A stretch of DNA of 13,425 nucleotides from F23-B02 sp963632825 (GCA_963632825.1 CAVGWF010000041.1:1-13425), one strand, 5' to 3'. Positions 1 through 7,453 are shown, numbered from the stretch's first letter. Notes: generated from the letters alone by a model not told the origin. Numbers and translations: made by a program.

Positions 1-88
1 CTCATCAGTCGGCTTCGCCGACAGCTTCCCCTCCGAGGGGAAGCCAAGGGTGCACTACGGCAGTGCGGCAATTTCAAGGTTTTGCCGG
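1..88 (+). repeat. Hairpin repeat (modules A+B), left end cut by window
   Basis: This is a forward copy of the main intergenic repeat, entering at the window edge. Module A has two adjacent hairpins: GTCGGC/GCCGAC with a TTC loop (8-22), then GCTTCCCCT/AGGGGAAGC with a CCG loop (24-44). Part of module B follows (GTGCACTACGGCAGTGCGGC and a degraded remainder). It lies just beyond the stop codon of mfd. A further 6-bp hairpin, CACTCG/CGAGTG, sits at 89-106 between the repeat and the mfd stop. It has no U-tract on the mfd strand, so I do not call it a terminator. Confidence 0.8.
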
Positions 89-118
89 CACTCGGCGCGG
101 CGAGTGAGGCTCAGGCTC

Positions 119-3100
119 CTACATGGCATCGGAGTAGCTTTTAATAAACCTCCGCGCCTGATCGACGATGCGGGTATTTGACTTAAGCCGCAGACTGACG
201 CGCGGGACGGAGCCTGCCTCGACCTTTATAAAGCCCTTGTACTCCGGCCTTGCATAGAGTGCGGAGATGCGCCGCATATCAAAATCATTTATCGCAAATA
301 TGAGCTTGCCGGACCTCTGTGAAATATCGCTTATGCCCGCCTTGCCTGCTTCGCCGCGCAGCAGTGCGACATTTATAAGCGCGCTTACGCCCGACGGCAG
401 GTCGCCGAAGCGGTCTATAAGCTCGTCGATGAGGTCATCGGCCTCGTCCTCGCTCCTGAGCATCGCTATGCGCCGGTAAATATCCATGCGCTGACCCTCG
501 GACGGGATGTACGACTCCGGTATATTTGCCGCCACCGCAAGGTCCGCCGAGCACTCGGCGCGATGCTCGACCTTAACGCCGCGCTCCTCAAGCACGGCCT
601 CGCTCAGAAGCTTCATATACATATCGTAGCCGACATCGGTCATGTGTCCCGACTGCTCCGCACCGAGAAGGCTGCCCGCGCCGCGTATCTCAAGATCGCG
701 CATTGCTATCTTGAAGCCCGAGCCGAACTCGGCAAACTCGCGGATCGCCTCAAGACGCTTTTCGGCTACCTCCGTGAGCACCTTATTCTGTCTGAATGTG
801 AGATACGCCGAGGCGCGGCGGGTGCTTCTGCCGACTCTGCCGCGTATCTGGTGCAGCTGCGCAAGCCCCATTTTATCGGCATCCTCAATGATGAGTGTGT
901 TCACATTAGGAATGTCTATGCCGGTCTCTATTATCGTCGTGCACACAAGCACCTGCACCTTACCCTCGGACACATCCTCCATTACCGATGCGAGCATATC
1001 CTTATCCATCTGCCCGTGGGCAACGCCTACGGTGACCTCGTTATCGAGCATTTCACGCAGCCTTACCGCAGTGCGCTCTATGCTGTCTATGCGGTTATGC
1101 AGATAATACACCTGACCGCCGCGCTGTATCTCGCGGCGTATCGCGTCGCAGACAATGCCCCAGTCGTGCTCCATGACAAAGGTCTGCACCGGCAGTCTGT
1201 CCTGCGGCGGCTCGTCGATGGACGACATATCGCGGATGCCCGACAGCGCCATGTTGAGCGTGCGCGGTATCGGCGTTGCCGAAAGCGTCAGCACATCGAC
1301 GCCGCGGCTCATGTCCTTTATATGCTCCTTGTGCCCGACTCCGAAGCGCTGCTCCTCATCGACTATCAAAAGTCCCAGATTTTTGAATTTTACATCCTTT
1401 TGCAGCAGCCTGTGCGTGCCTATTACAAGGTCGCACCTGCCGGTTCCGAGATCTTCGAGCGTTTTCTGTATCTGCGCGGGGGTACGGAAGCGGCTTAGCA
1501 CCTCGACCGTTACCGGAAAGCCGAAAAACCGCTGCACCGCGGTCTGATAATGCTGCTGTGCCAGCACCGTCGTCGGCACGAGTATCGCCGCCTGACGGTT
1601 GTCGAGAATACACTTCATCGCGGCGCGCAGGGCGACCTCCGTTTTGCCGTAGCCGACATCGCCGCACAGGAGCCGGTCCATCGGGGTCTGCGACTCCATA
1701 TCGGCCTTTATCTCGCTTATGCACCGGAGCTGATCGTCGGTCTCCGTGTAGCCGAAGTTATCCTCAAACTCGCGCTGCCACGGTGTGTCGGCGGCGAAGG
1801 CGTGACCCGGAACGCGGGCGCGCTCGGCGTAGAGCTTTGTGAGCTCTACTGCCAATTTTTTTGTCGCTGCTTTGGCTCTGGACCGTGCACGCGACCACTC
1901 GGCTCCTCCCATTTTCGAGAGCCTTACATTTGAGTCCTCGGCGGCTCCGAGGTATTTTGTGACCATATCCAGCGCCGTTGCGGGGACATACAGCGTATCG
2001 GTGCCGGCATAGCGGATCATGATGTAATCCTTTTCAAAGCCGTCCACCTTCATTTTTCTGATGCCCGCAAAGCGCCCTATGCCGTGCACCTCATGCACCA
2101 CCAGATCTCCCGGCGCAAGGTCGGCATAGGAGCTTATCCTTTCGCGGTTCGAGGGGGCTTTTTTATTTTTATGCCGATGCTCACGAACGCGCAGAAGCTG
2201 CATATCGCTTATAACGGCGAGCTTTATATTGGGATACTCTATGCCTGCGGACATTCCGCCCACGCTTATCGTGCAGCAGCCCTCCTCGGGTATTTTTTTC
2301 AGCTCCTCCTGAAGATAGGCGCGGATGCCGTTATCCTTCAAAAAGCTTTGCAGCACCTCGGCTCTGCGCATGTCTCCGGCGAGCACTACAACGCGGTAGC
2401 CCTGCTTCAAATATGCCGAGACATCCTCGGCGGCGGTTTTTACCGAGCCGGCGTATGACGGGAGCTGCTTTGCCGGAATACTCACGAGCGTTTTTGGCTC
2501 GATCGGATATCTGCCTACGGTGAACGCGTCTGCCATGTACAGGGCGTGCTCCGCAGCAGTGCGCGTGAGCTCATCCCAGCTTATGTGAAACGCCTGCGCC
2601 TGAACGGCGAGCAGCCCCTTTTTCATGAGCTCCGATACATCGTCGGAAAGCTGCTTTACATAGCCTCTTGCCCTGTCGGCGCATCTCGGGGGCTGGTCGA
2701 GCAGTATTACCGCCTCCTCGGGTATGTAGTCCGCGCCCGAGGCTTTTTCGTACAAAAACGGCAGATAGCGGTCGGCGTATTCGAGCTTCACGCCGTTTCG
2801 GATGCGCTCCGTATCGCTTCTGAGCGTGCCCTCGAGCTCACTCAGCTGGGCGGAGCCTTTATGCCTTGCGCATTTATCCGCGGCGGCCGTGAGCGCATCG
2901 CAGAGAGCTTTCTCTCCGCCCGATGCCAATGCCGCAATGCTCTCGGCTGCCGGAAGTATGCGGCAGGTCTCCACCGCCTCCGTGCGTCTTTGAGTGCGCA
3001 CATCGAAAAAGCCCATGCTGTCAATATCGTCGCCCCAAAATTCTATGCGCACCGGCTCCGGGTACAAGGGGGAGAAAAAGTCGATTATGCCGCCGCGCCT

Positions 3101-3622
3101 TGCGAACTGTCCCGCGCCCTCGACCTGCTCGCTGCGGGTGTAGCCGCACCTTAAAAGCGCCGCTTCAAGCTCCTCCGGAGGACAGTCTTCACCGTCAGTT
3201 ACCGTAAAAGAGACTTTATCGAGCGTCTGAGGTGGTATTGTCCTCTGCATAAGTGCAGATACCGTTGCTACGGTAAGCGGGCTTTTGCCGCATTTCAGCG
3301 CGCTTAAAACGGAAAGCCGTTTCTGTTCGGCATCGCGCGATGCCGCCAGCGAGCTGTAAAAGGTAAAATCGCGCGCATACAGCGTATTAACCGGCTGACC
3401 GGTCATCGACTCAAGGTCGCGCGCAAAGCTCTCGGCCGAGCTGTCGTCGGGGCATATGACGAACACCGGCAGCTCCAGACGCTCATACAGTGCCGCCGCA
3501 AGGTTTGCCCTGTGTATGCCCGAAAGTCCGGAAACAAGCGCAGGAAGTCCTCCGCTCTCCATCAGACCGGGGAGGGCGGCTGCTTCTCTGTTTTCGAATA
3601 TTTGCTCATTGAGTATTTTCAT
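119..3622 (-). CDS. mfd: Transcription-repair coupling factor Mfd
   Basis: Mfd is an ATP-driven DNA translocase that pushes stalled RNA polymerase off DNA lesions and recruits UvrA. The protein is 1167 aa from the chosen start, close to the B. subtilis length (about 1177). Visible in order: a UvrB-like N-terminal region (about 1-230); an RNA polymerase interaction domain (about 497-555, with HEVHGIGRF); helicase motifs including Walker A GDVGYGKT (654-661), DEEQ (755-758) and SAT (781-783); and a C-terminal TRCF domain. The frame stays open 77 codons upstream, but that extension is translated repeat DNA. I therefore start at the ATG at 3622, preceded by GGGGG and matching the family N-terminus (MKILNEQIF). 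It is transcribed away from oriC, divergent from dnaA. Its position here is unusual: in many Firmicutes mfd lies near pth/spoVT and not next to dnaA. Confidence 0.96.
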   Translation of the reverse strand: MKILNEQIFENREAAALPGLMESGGLPALVSGLSGIHRANLAAALYERLELPVFVICPDDSSAESFARDLESMTGQPVNTLYARDFTFYSSLAASRDAEQKRLSVLSALKCGKSPLTVATVSALMQRTIPPQTLDKVSFTVTDGEDCPPEELEAALLRCGYTRSEQVEGAGQFARRGGIIDFFSPLYPEPVRIEFWGDDIDSMGFFDVRTQRRTEAVETCRILPAAESIAALASGGEKALCDALTAAADKCARHKGSAQLSELEGTLRSDTERIRNGVKLEYADRYLPFLYEKASGADYIPEEAVILLDQPPRCADRARGYVKQLSDDVSELMKKGLLAVQAQAFHISWDELTRTAAEHALYMADAFTVGRYPIEPKTLVSIPAKQLPSYAGSVKTAAEDVSAYLKQGYRVVVLAGDMRRAEVLQSFLKDNGIRAYLQEELKKIPEEGCCTISVGGMSAGIEYPNIKLAVISDMQLLRVREHRHKNKKAPSNRERISSYADLAPGDLVVHEVHGIGRFAGIRKMKVDGFEKDYIMIRYAGTDTLYVPATALDMVTKYLGAAEDSNVRLSKMGGAEWSRARSRAKAATKKLAVELTKLYAERARVPGHAFAADTPWQREFEDNFGYTETDDQLRCISEIKADMESQTPMDRLLCGDVGYGKTEVALRAAMKCILDNRQAAILVPTTVLAQQHYQTAVQRFFGFPVTVEVLSRFRTPAQIQKTLEDLGTGRCDLVIGTHRLLQKDVKFKNLGLLIVDEEQRFGVGHKEHIKDMSRGVDVLTLSATPIPRTLNMALSGIRDMSSIDEPPQDRLPVQTFVMEHDWGIVCDAIRREIQRGGQVYYLHNRIDSIERTAVRLREMLDNEVTVGVAHGQMDKDMLASVMEDVSEGKVQVLVCTTIIETGIDIPNVNTLIIEDADKMGLAQLHQIRGRVGRSTRRASAYLTFRQNKVLTEVAEKRLEAIREFAEFGSGFKIAMRDLEIRGAGSLLGAEQSGHMTDVGYDMYMKLLSEAVLEERGVKVEHRAECSADLAVAANIPESYIPSEGQRMDIYRRIAMLRSEDEADDLIDELIDRFGDLPSGVSALINVALLRGEAGKAGISDISQRSGKLIFAINDFDMRRISALYARPEYKGFIKVEAGSVPRVSLRLKSNTRIVDQARRFIKSYSDAM

Positions 3623-3631
3623 AGTCCCCCA

Positions 3632-3660
3632 ATTATATTCTCTTTCCCCCTCAAATTCAA
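3632..3660 (-). promoter_or_regulatory. Putative mfd promoter
   Basis: On the minus strand TTGAAT (3660-3655), 17 nt of spacer and a perfect TATAAT (3637-3632) lie directly before mfd, just outside the repeat. The -10 ends only 9 nt before the ATG. Transcription from it would give a leader of about 3 nt and place the GGGGG at or upstream of the start site. Either the transcript is nearly leaderless, or this promoter is a coincidence and the true one lies farther up in the repeat. Confidence 0.45.
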
Positions 3661-3662
3661 TC

Positions 3663-3817
3663 TTTTTCAGAGGCGTTTTTCCGCACCTGCGGATACGGTT
3701 ATCTCCGGTTGCCCGACCGGAGACTACGGGCAAAACCGGTAAACCGCCGCACTGAATCGGTGCGTCCTTGGCTTTTCCTTGTAGGGGAAGCTGTCGGCGA
3801 AGCCGACTGATGAGGTG
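3663..3817 (-). repeat. Hairpin repeat A+B, reverse copy 1
   Basis: This is a complete A+B unit on the minus strand. It runs from the A-end CACCTCATC (3817-3809) through the two A hairpins to module B. B contains a TCTCCGGT/ACCGGAGA hairpin and ends in GGTGCGGAAAAACGCC and a short A-run. The B end points at mfd and stops a few bases before the putative mfd -35. The second A hairpin has G-T type changes (CTTTTCC against GGGGAAG) yet could still pair. Confidence 0.85.
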
Positions 3818-3852
3818 GAAATATATCTCGGAGCAAGCCGGTACAATATACA

Positions 3853-3964
3853 ATCCCTCCGGCTCGGCTTACGCCGACCCACCTCCCTTTGCACAAGGGA
3901 GGCAGTGCACCCCATGAGTTTGCCGAATGAAACGGTGTCGTCCCTTGGCTCCCTTGCGTAAAGG
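3853..3964 (-). repeat. Hairpin repeat C, reverse, truncated
   Basis: Module C is a separate repeat of about 143 bp with ends ATCCCTC/GAGGGAT and four internal hairpins. This copy keeps the right end (minus-strand GAGGGAT at 3859-3853), the CCTCCCTT/AAGGGAGG hairpin and the middle. It lacks about 33 nt of the left end (the first hairpin and the ATCCCTC terminus) and joins directly to module B at 3964/3965. Between it and copy 1 lies a 35-bp linker with an imperfect hairpin (CCGGCTTGCTCCGAG) and ATATATTTC, which recurs beside other copies. Confidence 0.8.
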
Positions 3965-4118
3965 TTTTTCAGAAGCGCCTTGACGCACCTGCCAATACAT
4001 TAATTGCGGTTTCCCGACCGGTGAGTACCGACAAAACCGATAAACCGCCGCACTGAATCGGCGCGTCATTGGCTTCCCCTTTGAGGGGAAGCTGTCGGCG
4101 AAGCCGACTGATGAGGTT
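3965..4118 (-). repeat. Hairpin repeat A+B, reverse copy 2
   Basis: This is a second reverse A+B unit, ending with the A terminus at 4118-4110 (AACCTCATC here). Both A hairpins are intact. The B hairpin has drifted (CCGACCGGTGAGTACCGAC on the plus strand). The same linker with a CGGCTTGAGCCG hairpin follows to about 4140. The repeats then stop and AT-rich dnaA promoter sequence begins. Confidence 0.85.
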
Positions 4119-4145
4119 AAAATATATCTCGGCTCAAGCCGAAAA

Positions 4146-4174
4146 TTGTATGTCTTTGTTCAATGTACTATAAT
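4146..4174 (+). promoter_or_regulatory. Possible upstream dnaA promoter
   Basis: TTGTAT (4146-4151), 17-nt spacer, perfect TATAAT (4169-4174). The -10 lies within a TACTA/TAGTA inverted repeat (4167-4182). The -35 is a poor match (3 of 6), so this is weaker than the promoter at 4214. A transcript would carry a leader of about 100 nt before dnaA. Confidence 0.35.
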
Positions 4175-4213
4175 CTTAGTACTGTATATTATTAATTACA
4201 TTAGTTATATATA

Positions 4214-4242
4214 TTGCAAAGACTCTGAAACTTTGCTATAAT
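4214..4242 (+). promoter_or_regulatory. Main dnaA promoter with inverted repeat in the spacer
   Basis: TTGCAA (4214-4219), 17-nt spacer, TATAAT (4237-4242), with TGC directly before the -10 (an extended -10). A perfect 6-bp inverted repeat, GCAAAG (4216-4221) and CTTTGC (4231-4236), spans the spacer and is well placed for a repressor. Expected transcription start is about 4249. No DnaA box is visible here, so DnaA autoregulation at this site is not supported by the sequence. Confidence 0.65.
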
Positions 4243-4279
4243 TAAAAATATAAGAATGGGATATTATGAGGATTTTTCT

Positions 4280-5593
4280 ATGGGAGTCAATTCTATAAAC
4301 GATATATGGCAGACCGTGCTCGAGGTTTTGGGCAAAAACCTGACCGGCACGGCTATCTCCACATGGTTTGACGACTGCGTCCCCGTCGAGATCGACGGCT
4401 CAACGCTCGTTTTGCAGACAAGCTCCGATTTTAAGCGCAATATCATCGTAAAGCGCTTTTCGGAGACCATAAAAAACGCAATGAGCGATATTTTTTCGAC
4501 CGAATTTTCCGTAAAGGTTCTCACCGAGGAGGAGCTCGGCGACTACGAGGAGCGCAAGGCGGACGACGATCCTCTGCCGGAGATGGCGGGATATACCTTT
4601 GACCGCTTCATAGTCGGAAACTCGAACAAGTTTGCGCACAGTGCCGCCGTGGCCGTAGCCTCAAAGCCGGGCAGCGCGTATAACCCTCTTTTTATTTACG
4701 GAAACTCCGGTCTGGGCAAAACCCATCTTTTGCTTGCCATCGGTCAGTACATCCGCGAAAATAACCCCGCCGCCAAGATTGCCTACATGAAGGGCGACGA
4801 ATTTACAAATCAGCTCCTAAAATCCATAAAGGAGGGCACCGGCGAGGAGTTCCGCATGAAATACCGCAATGTGGACCTTTTTCTCGTCGACGATATTCAG
4901 TTCATTGCCGGCAAGCAGGCCACTCAGGAGGAGTTTTTCCACACCTTCAACAACATCTATGAGGCGGGTCATCAGATAGTCATCACCTCCGACCGTCCGC
5001 CGATGGACATGACCCTGCTCGACGACCGTCTCATGACAAGGTTTCAGGGCGGACTCATGGCAGATATCCAGCCGCCGGATATTGAAACGCGCATGGTCAT
5101 AACCCGCGCAAAGGCCGCTCAGCTCGGACTTGTTCTTGAGGACGATGCCGTTGCTTTCATCGCCGAAACGCTGACCTCAAATGTGCGTCAGATAGAGGGT
5201 GTTATAAAGCGCCTGACCGCTTACCGCGAGATACTTGACAGCACTATTGATATCGCCGCCGTAAAGCGGGCCATAAAGGATGTGGTGCGCATCGGCACAT
5301 TTATCCCCTCGCCGCAGCTTATCATCCGTGAAAGCGCACGCTACTTCCAGCTGTCCGAGGAGGATCTGCGCGGTCAGAACCGCTCCAAGGCCACCGCGAC
5401 CGCCCGTCAGATAGCAATGTATCTCATTCGCACTCTCACCTATACCGGTCTTAAGGAGATAGGCGCGGAGTTCGGAAACCGAAATCACTCCACCGTCATA
5501 TCCTCGATAAGAAAGGTCGAGGAGCTTATAAAGGAAGACCCGATGTATGCCGCCGCGGTGAGAGATATAACCTCAAATATAAACTCCGTGTGA
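4280..5593 (+). CDS. dnaA: Chromosomal replication initiator DnaA
   Basis: DnaA is the AAA+ protein that binds origin boxes and melts the origin. From this start it has 437 aa: domain I (about 1-80), a very short linker, the AAA+ core with Walker A GNSGLGKT (141-148), Walker B LFLVDDIQF (200-208) and the Arg finger in LMTRF (R254), then the DNA-binding domain (about 340-437). An ATG at 4256 is in frame, but it sits about 7 nt after the predicted transcription start and has no ribosome site. The ATG at 4280 has GAGGA 7 nt upstream, so I use it. Oddity: the signature helix reads GNRNHSTV (399-406) where E. coli and B. subtilis have GGRDHTTV. N402 and S404 thus replace the Asp and Thr equivalent to E. 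coli D433 and T435, which contact bases. The boxes in the adjacent origin are also non-canonical. Confidence 0.97.
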   Translation: MGVNSINDIWQTVLEVLGKNLTGTAISTWFDDCVPVEIDGSTLVLQTSSDFKRNIIVKRFSETIKNAMSDIFSTEFSVKVLTEEELGDYEERKADDDPLPEMAGYTFDRFIVGNSNKFAHSAAVAVASKPGSAYNPLFIYGNSGLGKTHLLLAIGQYIRENNPAAKIAYMKGDEFTNQLLKSIKEGTGEEFRMKYRNVDLFLVDDIQFIAGKQATQEEFFHTFNNIYEAGHQIVITSDRPPMDMTLLDDRLMTRFQGGLMADIQPPDIETRMVITRAKAAQLGLVLEDDAVAFIAETLTSNVRQIEGVIKRLTAYREILDSTIDIAAVKRAIKDVVRIGTFIPSPQLIIRESARYFQLSEEDLRGQNRSKATATARQIAMYLIRTLTYTGLKEIGAEFGNRNHSTVISSIRKVEELIKEDPMYAAAVRDITSNINSV

Positions 5594-5757
5594 GCACACA
5601 TTTTTCAACATGAAAATGTCGGATGTTTGTTAATTATTGTTGAAAACCCGGTCGTTTATAAGTCCGTGTTGAAACAGTCGATTTTGTCCACATTTTTTTC
5701 AACAGCAAAAATGCAGTCATTTCAATGCATTCACGCACTTTTCAACAATAATTCTGC

Positions 5758-5775
5758 CTACTGCTATAACTACTG
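5758..5775 (+). other. DnaA-trio element
   Basis: The plus strand reads CTA CTG CTA TAA CTA CTG. The opposite strand, read 3' to 5', is GAT GAC GAT ATT GAT GAC, so five of six triplets carry the GA core of the DnaA-trio motif. It follows a DnaA-like box by 10 nt and precedes the AT-rich stretch. This is the order of the basal unwinding element known from B. subtilis. DnaA would load onto this strand after binding the box. Confidence 0.7.
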
Positions 5776-5800
5776 AAAATATTAAGATTTATTTTATAAT
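5773..5800 (+). promoter_or_regulatory. Putative dnaN promoter inside the unwinding region
   Basis: CTGAAA (5773-5778, 4 of 6), 16-nt spacer, perfect TATAAT (5795-5800). It overlaps the last DnaA-trio triplet, so DnaA assembly and dnaN transcription would compete. The leader would be about 30 nt and carries a strong GGGAGGA (5823-5829), 8 nt before the dnaN ATG. Confidence 0.5.
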
Positions 5801-5837
5801 ATTCATTTTTTTCGTTTTTAACGGGAGGATAAACCAA

Positions 5838-6944
5838 ATGAAATTTTCTTGCGAAAAGCATGTTTTACAGTCTGCCGTATCGGTATGCTCAAGAGCGGCA
5901 GCGGCTAAAAGCCCGATAAGCGCTCTCGAGGGTATCCTGCTCGAGGCCGGCGAGCGGCTGAGAGTTACCGGCTATGACCTTAAAAAGGGTATATATACTA
6001 ATATCGACGCAGATGTCACCGAGCCCGGCAGCATAGTTCTCGATGCAAAGCTGTTCGGCGAGATGGTTCGCAGAATGCCGGACGGCTTGGTTACCATATA
6101 CTCGGATTCCGATAACAAGACCACCGTCAAGTGCGGAAAGACCGAGTTTTCGTTCATGGGCATAGACTCCGAGGAATACCCCGAGCTTCCGAGCGTTGAC
6201 GGCAGAAAAAGCTATAAGATAAAGCAGAGCGTTCTGAAGAACATGATAAACCAGAGCATTTTTGCCGTTAGCGATAACGACAGCCGGCCGGTGTACACCG
6301 GCTCCATGTTCGAGGTGGAAAACGGTGTGCTTGCCATAGTCTCCGTTGACGGCTACCGTCTTGCAATACGCCGCGAGGCCATAGAGGGTCCCGAGGAGCA
6401 CAACGAGTTTATTGTGCCCGGCAGCGCACTTTCGGATATAGAGAGAATAAGCTCAGGCGACAGCGAGGAGGACATCGGCATTTTCGTCGGTGCCAATCAT
6501 GTCTCGTTCACGATCGGCAGCACCGTTGTGGTGTCCCGCCGGCTTGAGGGAGATTTTCTCAATTACCGCAAGGCAATGCCCGATACCTTCAAGCTGCACA
6601 TAAAGGTAAATCGCGGCGAGCTGCTGCGCGTTATCGACCGTGTCGCGCTCATCATCGACGAAAAGACCAAAAATCCCGTGCGTATGACCTTCAACGAAAA
6701 TTTCATCGACTGCCTGTGCAGCACGCCGATCGGCAAGGCGGAGGATGTATGCTTCTCCGAGGGCGACGGCGGCGGATTGGAGATAGGCTTTAACGGAAGA
6801 TACTTCATGGAGGCACTCAAGGCAGCTCCCGCAGACGAGGTGGATCTCTGCCTTAACAGCAACACATCTCCCTGCATTATCGTACCCTGCGACGGCAGCG
6901 ATAAGTTTAAATACATGATCCTGCCCATAAGACTCAGAGCCTGA
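5838..6944 (+). CDS. dnaN: DNA polymerase III beta subunit (sliding clamp)
   Basis: DnaN forms the ring-shaped dimer that tethers DNA polymerase III to DNA and docks many repair proteins. At 368 aa it has normal family length, enough for three similar clamp domains of about 120 residues each. Recognisable family stretches are FAVSDNDSRPVYTGSMFEV with DGYRLAIRR in the middle domain, and a C-terminal MILPIRLRA, like the usual PVR-type ending. The start is set by GGGAGGA 8 nt upstream. The gene follows dnaA across oriC, as in other Firmicutes. A reverse repeat begins at the base after its stop codon, separating it from rlbA, with which it is more closely linked in B. subtilis. No intrinsic terminator is visible. 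Confidence 0.97.
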   Translation: MKFSCEKHVLQSAVSVCSRAAAAKSPISALEGILLEAGERLRVTGYDLKKGIYTNIDADVTEPGSIVLDAKLFGEMVRRMPDGLVTIYSDSDNKTTVKCGKTEFSFMGIDSEEYPELPSVDGRKSYKIKQSVLKNMINQSIFAVSDNDSRPVYTGSMFEVENGVLAIVSVDGYRLAIRREAIEGPEEHNEFIVPGSALSDIERISSGDSEEDIGIFVGANHVSFTIGSTVVVSRRLEGDFLNYRKAMPDTFKLHIKVNRGELLRVIDRVALIIDEKTKNPVRMTFNENFIDCLCSTPIGKAEDVCFSEGDGGGLEIGFNGRYFMEALKAAPADEVDLCLNSNTSPCIIVPCDGSDKFKYMILPIRLRA

Positions 6945-7099
6945 TTTTTTCAATGAGGTTGTCCGCACCTGCTGATACATTCATCTCCGGTTGCCCGACC
7001 GGTGAGTACCGACGAAACCGATAAACCGCCGCGCTGAATCAGTGCGTCATTGGCTTCCCCTACGAGGGGAAGCTGTCGGCGAAGACGACTGATGAGGTG
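6945..7099 (-). repeat. Hairpin repeat A+B, reverse copy 3
   Basis: A complete A+B unit whose B end (TTTTTTCAATG on the plus strand) abuts the dnaN stop codon without a spare base. The A terminus CACCTCATC is at 7099-7091. The first A hairpin has one mismatch (GTCGGC against GACGAC); the second is intact, GCTTCCCCT/AGGGGAAGC with an ACG loop. Confidence 0.85.
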
Positions 7100-7224
7100 G
7101 AAATATATCATCGGCGCAAGCCGCACAGCTTTTCAATATTGTTGCCTCCGGCACGATTTGACACACCTCATCCGCTTCACTTCGTTAAGCAACTTCCCCT
7201 CGGAGGGGAAGGCAAGGGCAGAAG
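7100..7224 (-). repeat. Linker and repeat module E, reverse
   Basis: The linker (7100-7163) has the CGGCGCAAGCCG hairpin, ATATAT and a CAATATTGTTGCC stretch that is shared with 9340-9390. Module E (7164-7224) starts with CACCTCATC and carries CTTCCCCT/AGGGGAAG. It is the reverse of the module ending at 9331, but its middle has diverged (CGCTTCACTTCGTTAAGCAA). It ends about 10 nt before the rlbA ribosome site AGGAG (7234-7238). Confidence 0.7.
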
Positions 7225-7246
7225 CATTCTCATAGGAGCATAAGAA

Positions 7247-7453
7247 ATGGAAATAAAAATCACAACAGAATTTATAAAGCTCGATGCGCTGCTGAAGTTT
7301 GCGGCTATGGTCGGCACCGGCGGCGAAGCAAAGTATGTTATAAACGAAGGTCTTGTCAAGGTAAACGGCGAGGTCTGCACCATGCGCGGCAAAAAGCTGC
7401 ATGGCGGCGACACCGTTGAATTCGGCGGCGAGACCGTAAAGATCGTCGCATGA
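7247..7453 (+). CDS. rlbA: S4-domain RNA-binding protein RlbA (YaaA)
   Basis: A 68-residue protein made almost entirely of one S4 RNA-binding fold: IKLDALLKFAAMVGTGGEAK, then the typical VINEGLVKVNGEV and KLHGGDTVEF. Members encoded between dnaN and recF are conserved in Firmicutes and are linked to ribosome maturation in B. subtilis; that role is from family knowledge only. AGGAG lies 8 nt before the ATG. Its last codons overlap recF by 4 nt (ATGA), so the two are probably translationally coupled. A promoter of its own is not evident: a perfect TTGACA at 7158 lacks a matching -10. Confidence 0.9.
   Translation: MEIKITTEFIKLDALLKFAAMVGTGGEAKYVINEGLVKVNGEVCTMRGKKLHGGDTVEFGGETVKIVA

Larger units (their letters stand above)
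5594..5837 (+). other. oriC: Chromosomal origin oriC (dnaA-dnaN gap)
   Basis: The gap holds four exact TTTTCAACA sites (5602-5610 plus, 5638-5646 minus, 5696-5704 plus, 5739-5747 plus), one GTTTCAACA (5667-5675 minus), and TTGTCCACA (5684-5692 plus), which is one base from the canonical DnaA box TTATCCACA. The last box is followed at 10 nt by DnaA-trio-like triplets and then a strongly AT-rich stretch (about 5776-5820), the likely unwinding region. This matches the B. subtilis arrangement, in which unwinding occurs between dnaA and dnaN. It is the only gap above 150 bp in the window with no intergenic repeat. No boxes are seen upstream of dnaA, so the origin looks confined to this gap. Confidence 0.85.

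Noticed and set aside
563..1498. A long open frame antisense to mfd (311 codons)
   Set aside because: Composition is a mirror of mfd codons, there is no ribosome site or recognisable domain, and mfd on the other strand is certain.
3623..3853. An in-frame N-terminal extension of mfd by 77 codons
   Set aside because: The extension is translated repeat DNA (modules A and B read through) and has no ribosome site; the protein matches the family from the ATG at 3622.
4256..4279. ATG at 4256 as the dnaA start
   Set aside because: It lies about 7 nt after the predicted transcription start and has no Shine-Dalgarno; the ATG at 4280 has GAGGA at 7-nt spacing.
7158..7186. Perfect TTGACA at 7158 as an rlbA promoter
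   Set aside because: No -10-like hexamer at 16-19 nt spacing; the motif arises at a linker/module junction.
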